Of a DNA stretch of 64,000 nt, positions 1-12,200 are shown piece by piece. Where the stretch lies: assembly GCA_021209875.1 (NCBI GenBank), contig JAGYVD010000007.1, forward strand, positions 496,001-560,000. Reading direction: 5' to 3'. The notes beneath the pieces are model-generated. The model saw only the letters and a program-made list of their open reading frames with translations, was not told the DNA's origin and did not search any database. The position numbers and the translations under genes were made by a program. Within the stretch, counting starts at the first letter, position 1. Each line of letters begins with the position of its first letter. The DNA comes from Rosellinia necatrix (lineage: Eukaryota; Ascomycota; Sordariomycetes; Xylariales; Xylariaceae).

Positions 1-139
1 CCGATAATGTGCCGCCTGAAATGTGGGATCACACGAGCTGGATTAGCTAAGAACCTGTTGGGATTCATAACCTGGATGCAGTGTGCTAATTACACCCAAG
101 GTCCAGACCCAGTAAAAAGGGGAACGTAGTTCAAAGATT
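1..139. other. Left-edge intergenic DNA
   Basis: No open frame of note and no recognisable motif. It flanks the foldback element that starts near 140. Confidence 0.5.
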
Positions 140-493
140 CAAGGCGGTTGGGCATCAGGACTCATCCGTCTTAAGTTTAGGGCTATTATAGCATAGACAG
201 TAACGGCGATATTGAGCAGATTGCTCATGTGATCGGGCATCTTTCTCTGTGAATGGAGAACATAGACACCGGGCTGTATATGTCTAGGAGGCTCCCATGG
301 TGATTGGAGCAAGAGCAGGCATGCACGGCTCTAAGATCCGACAACGCAACGCTTCACCTGGCGGAGAAGACCGAGCCATCCCACAGATAAAGCTGCCCGA
401 ACACATGAGAAATCTGCTCAATATCGCTGTTACTGTCTATACTATAATAGCCCCAAACGTAAGACAGATGAGTCCTGATGCCCAACCGCCTTG
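140..493. mobile_element. Foldback (MITE-like) element with ~115-bp inverted arms
   Basis: The stretch 140-255 is repeated in reverse complement at 376-493. Both arms start with CAAGGCGGTTGGGCATCAGG read from the outside in. About 93% of the first ~105 aligned bases are identical, with no indels. Similarity stops abruptly just outside 140/493 and fades inside 255/376, leaving a unique centre of about 120 bp. This is the shape of a non-autonomous inverted-repeat transposon. I could not find a convincing target-site duplication. The ~70-codon frame running through it (297-506) has no sign of being a gene. Confidence 0.75.
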
Positions 494-3242
494 GACTCTG
501 TGCTAGGAATGAGGAGGCAAGACACATCACAACAATAGCTGTTCATTAGTTAATCTGCGCCCTCAGTCGTGTGCTGGTTAATCTCGGCTGACGTGACAAT
601 ACATCTCTGCTTACCGACATCATGACACTCGTCACTGTTACTCACGTGATGCCGTTCTATGAGCGTCTCTGGGATCCTGCTCTTGGTATCGTCGCTGACT
701 AGGCACTCCAGCCTCGAACCATCTCATGACGCCGCACGCGTAGCGTAGCCATGAACCGGCCACCTTTATAATCAGAGGCAAATCCATCCCCACGAAGAAG
801 GATAAGACGGTCCTATTCTTTCGCGCGAAACCTTGGAGAAGCAACATGACTTCTTGTGTCAAGGCTTTCGCAGGAAGTCCCACTTCCCTTCTGCGCGTAT
901 AATACGAATTCTATCGCCAGACTAAGCTGTGGCGTTCATGATCCGCTAATTCAAAAGCCCCCCTGTGTATGTATGTATCTCATCTCCCCTGTGGATTGGC
1001 TCATGAAATCCGATCCCGCGCTCTAGACTGTGATCACATACGTAAGCATCGTAGGTCGGGTTTGGTGGCCGAAGTTGTATTTAGACGCAAGGGCCTATTT
1101 GAACATCATATTGTGAGCCGTCGATTGACGTACGCGAGGGAGTAGCTCTAGGAGCAATAAATTTTTAGCACTTTATATAACTGATGGCCAAGACAGGCAG
1201 ATACCTTATGCTATCTTCCAAAATAATGAATCACACCTCGAACAATCTAGCATCGATTGATCTTTACTCTGATGGCTCCATTATGCATTGATGACCAGGA
1301 GGGGCTACGGAGATCCGACCTTGGCGTGAGCGAACTGTCATCGACCTGATAGTATCTGACATAATGCTGCATTACCCCAGACTTGTAAACGCATTCATTA
1401 AAACTACCTTAGAGCAGACTGGTGAAATATCAGAATCAACGCGTAGTAGGTACCTACAACCCAATCCAGTCGCTTATAATGTTGTAGAATGGTAGCTAAG
1501 CGATGTGTAACCGATGCATATTCATGCCACCCCGGTTCTTTTGTTTGCTTCTGTGATTTGATTATTAATTTATTTGGGTGTTGTTTTTCTTTGGGGTGGT
1601 TTCGTCGGGTCGCACTCATGTGATGAAATACCGCTGTCCGCTTAGTCATCGATCACTCCCCATGTTGGTTGGTATTTGACCTTTCATTGGAGAATGAAAC
1701 AAGTCGCTTTTTCCTTCCCCATTCAAACCTCCAAAGAATCCCATCCCTGCTGACTGCCCGATTTTTATGTTTCTCACTCTTGCTATTGGGATCGAGATGG
1801 GAACAGATGAGAGACTAATTCAAGATGGATGGCGCAGCCCGGGTAATAATAATACGTCGACACCGTCAATGATACGGCGATGGCGATCCCGACAGCGGGC
1901 ATCTGACCTGGAGTGACCTTACCATGGTCGGCGTCCGAGAACCTCCCACGTCTGACCCGCCCCACGTCGGAATGGTTGGTGGTTGGCGGTTGGCCGTCGT
2001 GGTCCTCAGCGGTGCCGCTCTCGAGCGGTGCCAACAAAGCCGACCACGTTGCAGGCCATATCACTAGTACCCATCTGGCATCAGGCCCATGCACATATGC
2101 AGTCCACCCTGCCTAGTTGCCGGTTGGGTGGTTGGGCGACCTTTGCCACCCCTCCTTGGCCAATTCAGGAACCTGTTGCACGCTTCTTGTTTGCCGCTTC
2201 CTGTTTGCCTCGATTGAGACGACGGATATGGACCAACGATGCGCCAGGGAGGACATCTTGACGCCCAATAGCTGCAGCCGAATTCAAAAGGGGGCTGGCA
2301 CGGTGAAGCGACATCGCCCCGTCCGGAACCCATTGGGCTGTGATAGAGATAGGTAGCTTTGCAGCTTTGCAGCAGCAGTAGCAGCAGTAGCGGCAGCATG
2401 TCAGGAAATCTCACGTCAAGCTCCGACTCCCAATTGATTAACGAACCATTGACAAACCGGCTCGCGGCTAGGCTCGTCCGGACCCTCCCGTAAATTGCCG
2501 CACTATCTTCCATCCCTTACAGCGTCGTAGGGTACCAGAAGCTTCTGATATTTTCGTCTAACCGTCAGCACCGTCCGGTTTGCCCATATGAGACCACGCC
2601 GGGCCACATCCAGACCAGAGATACCAAGGCAACTCCCGCGTCGTCTCCAACCTGTCCAGTATCCGCGATACGACGTGGCGCCTATTGGACCCCGCCGACC
2701 AATCAACCCCAAGCACGATGTTTATCACCCAAAGGCTTCAGGCTCTCGTCCCCACCGCTTATGTCTTCGTGGGGTAGAATTGTTCTACTAGCTTGAAGCC
2801 GCATGTAGCATGTACCATGCATGCATAAGTAAACTTGTGTATTAGTATCGAGTTATGACTGCGTAGATGTCTGAGCCCTCATGTGGGGTTCTGTTGCTAG
2901 TCCCGTCAGGAGGCTGTTTTCCCAACTCTACCCTCCCGTTGGCTGCTCGGCGGATTAGTTTCCTTTTGCATGTTTTTCTCTTCGCCCAGGCATCGCCATC
3001 ATGCCCCGTAGTTAGGGCTCTGCATTTGCCTGTGTTATTATAACCAAGTTGTCATTGTTCCATAGCAGTGGCGTCCCGATACCCAGCTGCAAGATTAATA
3101 TCTCAATACCCAACCGTCCTGACGTAATCGCTGCACGTACCCGTATCTTTATGTATGTCCTTCATCAACCTGGGACTTACACTGGGGACTGCGCATCCAA
3201 ACTTTCGATTTATTTGTATTATCCACTGAATACCAGGGAAAA
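494..3242. other. Intergenic region upstream of the giant gene
   Basis: No gene could be supported. Short frames overlap each other on both strands around 1780-2790, but none has a recognisable domain, a consistent splice structure or a conserved-looking composition. A small CAG/TAG-type triplet run lies near 2358-2400. The last part, up to the ATG at 3243, should hold the promoter and 5' leader of the downstream gene. Confidence 0.5.
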
Positions 3243-6200
3243 ATGGCCGAGGAAGGTGGAATCATATATTCCACCGCTCGTATGCACGCACTTGACGTTG
3301 TCCAGGTGGCCGATTTTTCCCATGTGCAGTACTACGAACCACATCAATCAGATACAGAACAGAATGGTATGTCGTTGAAAAGTATTTTCCGAGGGGAGCT
3401 AACCCTGGTAGGGGGTGAGAATGGCGGGGACGGGGACGGGGACGGGGACGAAGGAAGGGGTGCAAACGAAGGCTATTTCGAACCTCCAGCCTTAGAGCCG
3501 ATGCCCACATCGATAACCAAGGCGATAGGAAAGAAAGACAAGAGGAAAAATAAGAAGGGCAAGAAAAACTCAACAGAGCCTGAACAGCCACAGATAGAGT
3601 CAAAGCGAGAGCCCGAGCCAGAACCAACGTTACAGCCGGAGCCGGAGCCGGAGCCAGACGATTGGGATAATAGCCCTTCTAAGAAAAAAGGCAAAAATGC
3701 TCGTAAAAAGGAGAGCAAAAAGGCAAAGAAAGAGAAGGAAGTAGTAGCAGAGAAACCTGCAAAGAAGGGAAAGAATGGCAAGTCGAAATCTGAATCCGCG
3801 GAGAAGAGCGTATTACCTTCGCCGGCTACGGATATAGCAACGGAAGATCCGCCCAGTACCGCCACAGACAAACCCCCGACTGAAGAAAGTAAAACCGCTG
3901 CTGGCGAGCCTGTGAAAACAGAGGAGACAAACATATTACGGGAAGCTGAACCTATAACGGTACCCGATGCTACAGCCAAAGAGGCTACGGGCGGTGATGC
4001 AACGATAGAAGCCACAAATCCGACCAATTTGGCAAACGGAAATCCTACAGAGGAGAGTAAGGAGGTGACACCAGTTACGACGCCAGAAGCAGCACCAGAG
4101 GTAGTCCTAGCCACAGAAATCGAACCGAAATCAGGCCCGGATGACTCGCCTATAGCTGATACCACCACCGATGCTAACGACAAGCCGCCTGATAAGTCTG
4201 ATGGGGCTGAATCTGCGTCAGGGCCGGCTGCTGAAGCAGAAATCCCACCCACTGCCGAGTCTCTAGATGAGACCGCTAGCGACAACGCCAACAGTCCGAA
4301 GGAGAGCGATTCTGTGCCGGGGGCTATTACAGCAGAACCAGCGTCAACCCCAGTAGCCCCCTCGGAGCCGACAGCAGAAGAATCCAAGGACGCCTCAACA
4401 GCAGATGCTGCCTTAGAAGTGCCACAAGGAACACCTGGTCCACCGGCGACCGAGGCTGCCGATGTAATTGCCTCTGAGGATCCGGAACCTGAGCTTCAAG
4501 CCGACTCTTCAGTTGGGTCTATCGTTGAGTCTGCAGCCGAATCCTCAGCTGAACCCGTGGCGAAGTCCGATACTCAGCCCGAAGCCCAGCCTGAAGCTTT
4601 GGCTGAGGTTGTGGCCGAGACCACACCTGAAATTGCGCCCGAGACGGAGGTTGCAGCCGGGGAGGAGACGAATGAAGCCGCAAAAGAAGATGATGGGACT
4701 GCCGAACCAGCCGAGGAAACACCTACTACCGACAAAAGCTCTCCCGAAGCCCAAGCTCCAGAGGGGCCTTTGCCGTCGGTAACGGGCGATGCTCAACCCG
4801 AGACTACAGAAACAGCGACTGTCACTGATACTGTAGCTGAGCCCCAAACTGTACCCATTACTGAGGAACCCAAAGTGGATTCATCTAGTGAGCCATTTAA
4901 GGATGTAGACCGAATTGAATCAAAGGAGCCGGCTGCAGAGGATAGCAAGGCAGCTGTAGCTGATAGCACCGATAATGCGGAGGACCAGACAAGTGGAGAG
5001 CCTGTTGCTGAGGCAAAAGAAGAACCTGCCGCTGTTGAAACGACAAAAGAACCTGCCGCTGTTGAAACAAAAGGGACACCCGCTGCTGGGGAAAAAGAGG
5101 AACCTGCTGCTGATGTAGCGTCTGTTGTGGAAGCTTCGACTGAGGCGGCGCCTGCTGAAGTGGCTGCAAACCAAGCAGCTACGCCCGAAGAAACCACCGC
5201 TCGGGGGGAGGCTCCTGCCGAGAATCAACCCGCCGAAGAAACCGCTGCTGCAAAAGAGCCTACTACCAAAGAAGTCCCCATTGAAGAGGAATCTGTCAAA
5301 GAAGCTGCGTCTGCGGCTGAGCACAAACCTGCCGAAGAAAATCCCGCCGAGGAAGGACCTGTCGACGAAGCCGCTGCCGAGGAGAAATCTATCGAACAGT
5401 CCCCTAACCCGGAGCCCGAAGTTGGTCACGAAAGCCAACCGGAAGGAACGAACGCTTCGCAACTTGATGCCTTGAGGGATGAGGCGATAGAGGAAATCGA
5501 CAGAGAACCAGACGCGGAGCCAACAGCAGCGGGCGGCGAAGCAACTGAGGCGGCAATGGAATCAAATAGCACCGATGAACTGGATTCAAGCGTTCCTTCA
5601 GAGGCGGCTAATGCTGATGTCGAGGAAAGAAAGCCGGCTACCGAATCTCTAGAGGCAGATAATGCACCCGCAGTTACCTCAGTCCCCGAGACTCCCGAGA
5701 GCCAACCCTCGGCTGGTCTCGTAGAAGCGGAAGGGACCTCGGAGCCTGAGAGGCCTGAAGAGAATACTGAAGCCCCAGAGTCTGATCAAAGCAAACAACC
5801 CGAAGCAGAGGTGCCTGCTAATCTAACCAATGAAGCCGAGCAGCTGAAGCTGGAATCCGAGGCGACTAGTGCAGAAGGTGCTACGGAGCAGCAGGCGGGG
5901 CCCAGTGAGACGGAAGAAACGGAAGAACCCGAATCTTCTGCTGAAAAGCAAATCCAGGTCGACCAGGATCCGAAAGTGTATGTATCAATCCTGTTTATTA
6001 CGTTTCATCAAATACTGATCATGCTGATGCCGTCCTATTTAGTACCACTGCTTCCTCTGCTCCTGAGAGTGGGGATTCAGCGGCCGAGACGTCCCCAGCC
6101 GAGGACAAGGGTGAATCTCCCAATGCTGGCGAGCAGTTGCCCGCCAAAGTGGATTCAAAACCCGACGATCCTGAAGAATCAGCGGAGAACGATTCTATAC

Positions 6201-9200
6201 AACCCGAGGATGTCCTGGAAAGTGACAAGGACGGATTGGCTGAAGGGCAAATAGTGGATAACAACACACAAGAAGATCCGAGCCCGCCTCCGGAACCTGA
6301 GGCCGAGGCATCAACCCGGAGTGCTACAGAAGCTGTGGAAGATGATACCGATGCTGGTGCTACTGCGACCAAGATAGATAACGAACAAGACCAGGTGGAA
6401 AGCGAGGAGCCACCGAGTGCCGTCCAAGAAGATGGACTGGCGCCTGCCGCAGATGCAAACGCCACAACCGAAGAGAAGACCAAGGAGCCGGAGGGTGAGA
6501 TCATCATAGACGATCATCTTGCGTTAGAAAAGTTGGTCGAGCACATGATAAACATCCCAACACCCCAGGTAAACGAGAAGTCAGCCGATGCAGAACCCGC
6601 CGCAGAACCAGTCAGTGCCGTCACAGTAGTAGAAGCGCCAGCAGAGGAAGATAGTGTAGTCGAAGAGTCGTCCCCCCTCGCACTAGATGAGCCAAGTCTA
6701 GAGGCGGATGCTAGCGCAGCTCAGCCAAAGGAACTTGTAGAAGAAGCTGTAGAAGAAGTTAGAGACGCTACGCCCGAAGCTCAGGCTGAGGAGGAGACGA
6801 AAGCTACCGCCGACACGCCGGCCGCCGAGTTTGAGACGGCGTCCGCCGAAGAGCCTACCCCTGAGACTGCGGAGTCGCCCATGGCGGAGGATGTAAAGGT
6901 TGCGGAGGTCGATATACATGATGCTGTTCCGGCTAAGGAATCACCTCAGCAGGCGGAGGCGGAGGAGGCTGCGCCCGCCGAAAAAGTTGATGCGCCCGAA
7001 GAACCATCAACTGTGTCTCTTGTGCCTGAATCCGAGCCGGAGGCGCCCACCGTTACTGAAGCTCCCGCCACCGAAACGCCCACTACAGAAGAACCCGCTA
7101 TTAAAGCACCCGTCGCCGAGGTACCCGTCACCGAAGAGCTTGTAGTTGCGGGAGAACCTGCTACCGAAGAATCTGCTGCCGAAGAATCTATTGCCGAAGA
7201 GCCTACTGCCGAAAAGCCTACTACCGTTGAAGAGGAGCCCGTCGCTACCGAAGCCCCTGTTCCTGTAGAACCACCTGTGGTTATTGAAGAATCCGTCGCT
7301 ACTGAGGAACCCGCTGTTGAAGCGACCCCCCAAGAAACAACTGTGACCGAAACTGTGATGGAACTCAATTCTAAGATTGAAGATGTTGCTGCCACGGCCA
7401 AGGAAACTTCCCTATCCGCCGAAGGACCTGCTGCTACAGAAGAAACAGCTACCCCTGAGGAAACGACTACTACTGAAGCCATATTTGAACCTGTGACCAA
7501 GGCTGAATATGCCCCTATTGTGGCTACAGAAACTTCTGTCGCCCCCGAAGAGCCTGAAAGCGGAGCATCAGCTACCACCGAAGAAACTGAAGAACCACAT
7601 ACTACTGAGCTACAGGTTGCTGCTGAAGAGCCTATTGCTACTGGGGAATCTTCTGTCGAGGAATCCGCTGCCAAAGAAGACCCTGCTGTTATCGAGGCAT
7701 CCGTCGCTAATGAGCCTACTGCCAAAGAAGAAGCTGTTGAGGGCCCTATTTCTATCGATGCCGTCTCTGAAGGACCAACTCTCCAGCCTACTACAGAGGA
7801 TACGGAAGTTACCACAAAGTCCGTTGCAGTTGGAGTTGAAAGCATCGCTAAGCCAGCTGCTGATAACCCGCCGGCTGCAGAAGCTGCCAGCGAAGAAGCA
7901 CCAATCGACGAGATTCCATCTAAAGATGACACAGCTGAAGAGGCTGTAGCTGGAAAACTTGCAGCTGAAGAATCCTCCGCCCAAGAAACTCCTGCTAAAG
8001 AGGCTCCCACTGAGGAACTTGAAAAAGAAGCACTCGTTGAAGGTACAAGCGCTGTAGAATCAGTAGTTGAAGTTCCTGCTACCATTGCAGAAGCCGATGC
8101 GGGAGAAGCTACTATAGAAGAAGTACAGGCTCAAGAGGAGTCAATAGTAGAACCCGTTATTGAAGCCGCGCTAGTCGATGAAGCCGCCGCTCCTGCTCTT
8201 GCTCTCGCTAACGAAGACGTCTCTACTACTGAGCGGACCCTTGCTGCTGATGAAGCTCTTACTGAAGAGGCCCTCACTACTGCAGAGCCTCCTGCTAGCA
8301 TCGAGACACCTCCGGTTAACGAGGTTTCTGTGGCGGAAGCAACTCCCATTGTGGAAGAAGCTGTAGCTATTGAAACTACGCTTGTTGAAGAAGCACTTGC
8401 TGAAGAACAAATACCTATTGTAGAAGACACCGCTGTTGAGGTGCCGGCTGCTACTACAGAACCTCCTACCATCGAAGAAGCCCTGACTACTGAAGCGGTT
8501 CCCGTTAAAGAACAAGCTGCGCCCGCTCAAGAAGTAGTTATAGTAGAACAGCTACCTGTTACAGAAGTTCCCCCTACTACCGAGGCACTGCCCATCGAAG
8601 AAGCCGCTCTTGTCGAAGAAGCAGCTTCCGTCAGGGAGGTAGCCGCCACCGAAGAGGTAGCCTCTGTTAAAGAGGTAGCTCCCATTGAAGCATTAGCCCC
8701 TGTTGAAGAAGTAATTCCCGTAAAAGAAACCGTTCCCGTCGAAGACTCCGCTCCCGTCGAGGAAGCTGCTCCCGTCGAAGAAGCTGTTCCCGTCGAAGAA
8801 ACTGTTCCCGTCGAAGAGGTAGTTCTCGACGAAGAAGCCGTTCCCGTCGAAGAGGTAGTTCCCGTCGAAGAAGCCGTTCCCGTCGAAGAAACTGTTCCCG
8901 TCGAAGACGCCGTTCCTGTCGAAGATGCCGTTCCTGTCGAAGATGCCGTTCCCGTCGAGGACGCCGTTCCCGTCGAGGACGCCGTTCCCGTCGAGGACGC
9001 CGTTCCCGTCGAAGAAGCCGTTCCCGCCGAAGAGGCCGTTCCTGTCGAAGAAGCAGCTGCGCCTACTAGGGAAGCGCCTATGATTCCAATTACGAAAATA
9101 CTTACTGCTATTGATGAGTCACCCGCAGTCGAAGAACCCTCCACCGCCGAAGAAGCTCCTGTTGCAGAGGTATTTCCCGTTGTGGTACAAGCCCCATCCG

Positions 9201-12200
9201 CGAAAGCGCCCAGCGTAAAATTCGCCGACGTTGAGAGAGAACTGCCAGTCGACGCAGCGGCTGCAGTCCCTGTTAAGGCAGAGGAAAATATCTCACGAGA
9301 TTTCCCCCCAGTGGCCGCCGAGCCTGCTGCACCGAAAACTCAGGTAAGGCAAAATTTCTGGCAGCCTCACAAGATTGTCCGATTTCACTGGATGGCGTTT
9401 AGTATGTCTTCCTCTATGTCTATATGTCGTAGAAACTAGGTTTCAGATCTGGAGAGTCTACGTTCCACGTGGCTCCGTGCAGCTACTAACGAGAGTTCGC
9501 AGCTCGATGCCGATGAGAAATTCAGGAAGGAAGCCAGAGAAGAAAGAGCGCGAGAATACGAAGAGAGTAGGGACAAAGTTGGCCCGATCCCAGGCGAAGA
9601 GAAGTCCTCCAGAAAACGTACAAGAGGTAAGAAAGAACCCCTCTCATATTGTTTTGAAAATGCCCCAAGCCTTGAGGCAAATAACCTTGATGGAGACGAA
9701 CCTGAACCGGCCTGTGAGAATGTTTTATCGGAGGAAGGAAACTTCGAACGTTTAGGCAACGTTGGGTATATGACAACAAAGCGCTCTGCTGAAGCGCTGC
9801 AAGACGGGGCGCCAGTTGGAAGTTGCGCCTCCAAAGCGCTAGACAGTCGTCCCACGGATGCAGCCATTCAGCAATCGCTTTTTAGCAATCGCTTTACCAA
9901 CAACCCAGACCGAGCGGCTCAGGGCATACAGGTAGCCCAAAATGCGGCAGCAACGCCACGCCCAATCGAAGATCCCGACCCCACTTCTGAGCTGGCTTCT
10001 GAGCTGGCTTCCAAGAATGACGCTGTTCCCAAGGCGGAGTCGTCTGCCCTCAAAGAGTCCTTCACACAGAACGAAGTCATCACACATGGCGTGGCCAATA
10101 TCAAGAAACGCCCCTCGTCGGCTATTGCGCGGCCGAATATAAAGCTAAGAGCGGTTGAGCTTGATAACGCTCCTGTTAGCTCATTACTGGAGGGCCGGAC
10201 GATCGGTGCAGCTCGTTCAAATGGGGAATCTTCTTTGTTACTACATGAACTAGTTGCGAAAGATGGAACAGACGAGGAAACGATGGAGCATACCCATCGA
10301 ACTATCTCTGCAGATCCACCTTTCTTAATTGATGACGCTAGTTGTGCACCCACCACGATCCATTCTGTGGAGGTGCTCGACGAGGATTCTTCCTGGGAGA
10401 CGGTTGGCGAGGGGACGGCATCGGAACAAGGTTGGGAGTCCGCTGATGAGGAAGGGACACCACCGGAGAAATCTCTCATTTACGATGAAACTGCTAGAAG
10501 GCAGTCCACCTCGGGCGATCTCGCTTGGGTTGCTGACGAACCCAGCGAAAGCCAGAGCAGCTCTCCCAAAACTACTAGCCAAGAAGAACTCCGCGATTTC
10601 ACCCAGCCTAAGATAGTCATACACGAATGTTCCGATCTCGACTTTACTTCTACGGACCAATCCGAGCTAGAATCGGAGAGGCCCGATGATATACCACTTC
10701 CTGATAGCCCAGAGCTACCCAGCCAATACTCGTTTCAGTGCCAGTCAGAACCAGAGAGATCCAACGATATATCGCTTCTTAAAAGCGCAGAGCTACCTAT
10801 CCAACGCCGGTTTCAATATCAGGAATCAGAAAGACCCGATGATATACCACTTCCCGAAAGCCCAGAGCCGCCCAGCCAATACTCGTTTCTATCTCAGCTA
10901 GAATCAGAAAGACCTGGCGATATACCGCTTCCTGAAAGCCCAGAGCTATCCGACCAACATTTGTTTCAATACCAGCCAGAATTAGAGAAACCCGATGACA
11001 TACCACTCCCTGAAAGCCCAGAGCCGCCCAGCCAATACTTGTTTCTATCTCAGCTAAAATCGGAAAGATCTGACGATATACCGCTTCCTACAAGCTCAGA
11101 GCTAGTCGACCTATACTCCTTTCAACACCAGCTCGTGGCGACGGAAAGGCTCAATAACGAGCAAAAGCAATCGGGTGATCATGAAGGACCAGCACCAGAT
11201 TCTTCAAGGTACCCCGTGCTTCAAGCCTCGACGGCCCAGGATGGGCTCAAAATCATCACCAACTCCATGCCAGAAAACCTGCTCGGGCTTAGGTATACCG
11301 TTTCCCCACAACTACAATACTTCGATAATCTCTCTGAAGACTCTGATGACGAATTCGTTGTCAAGAAAATAGGTCAAGCGGAGTTTATCAAGGAGCCTAA
11401 GCAGTCTGGTATTTTGCCCCACGAAAATGCGGCATCAGCTCCAAACAAGACTTCTTTGGAAGTTAGCCCTCTAGAGATCCCCACGGAGAAACCTACTACA
11501 ACTGTGGATCCCTTGAATGAAGTAGGAGTCGGTATATTAACGGGGCCACCCAGTCGGGTTGGCGTTTCGGCTGCGTCGCGGAGAGGTAGTGTTACCGAGG
11601 TTGAAGCCCAGCAAGTTCACGAGTTTAACTATCGGATGTTTCTTTCTGAAAATACAACTATGCCGAATCTACACGAGACTGTAAAGCTTTCTTCGGATAT
11701 ACTCAACTCTCACAAGACTGAGAAGTTTCCTTTGGATGAACAACTCGAAACTGCAACCCCGGTTGAGGGGATTCGTCACGGCGATAATATTGGCCTAGGG
11801 TCTGGCATCGCTCATGATGGAACCGAAACCAACCGAAGTGACATATCATATGGATTTGACTGGTCATCTACACACTCAAGCTCGATAGATCAACCTGACC
11901 AGGCGAGCTTTGAACCTCTCTTGGATGAGGAACGCTTACGTACGATTGACATTGCGTTTGTTCCTACGAAAGATCTCGCTACCACGCTGGTTCGAGATGA
12001 GATTCCGGACGATACCGGTATCTCAGATCTCGAACTTGCCCCCGCCAGTCCGGATGGGGCTCGGGATGTCAGTGCCGATCTTGATCTTCCTAGTTTCCCA
12101 CGGGGCCATGGCGATGGACCAAAGAGCTCGGCAGCAGACGTACCAATCCGGCCTACAGATCAAGTGACCAGCGCACAAGCAGCTGTATATCCCGATGCTC

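Noticed and set aside
2064..2513. 149-codon minus-strand frame in the left intergenic region
   Set aside because: No domain, a Leu run from a triplet repeat, and overlapping frames of similar length on the other strand.
3473..9144. Several long minus-strand frames (up to ~380 codons) opposite the giant gene, rich in Ser, Thr, Ala and Gly
   Set aside because: They are the antisense reading of the Glu/Ala/Pro/Thr-rich codons. Their composition follows from the sense strand, and the sense gene has frame-consistent introns.
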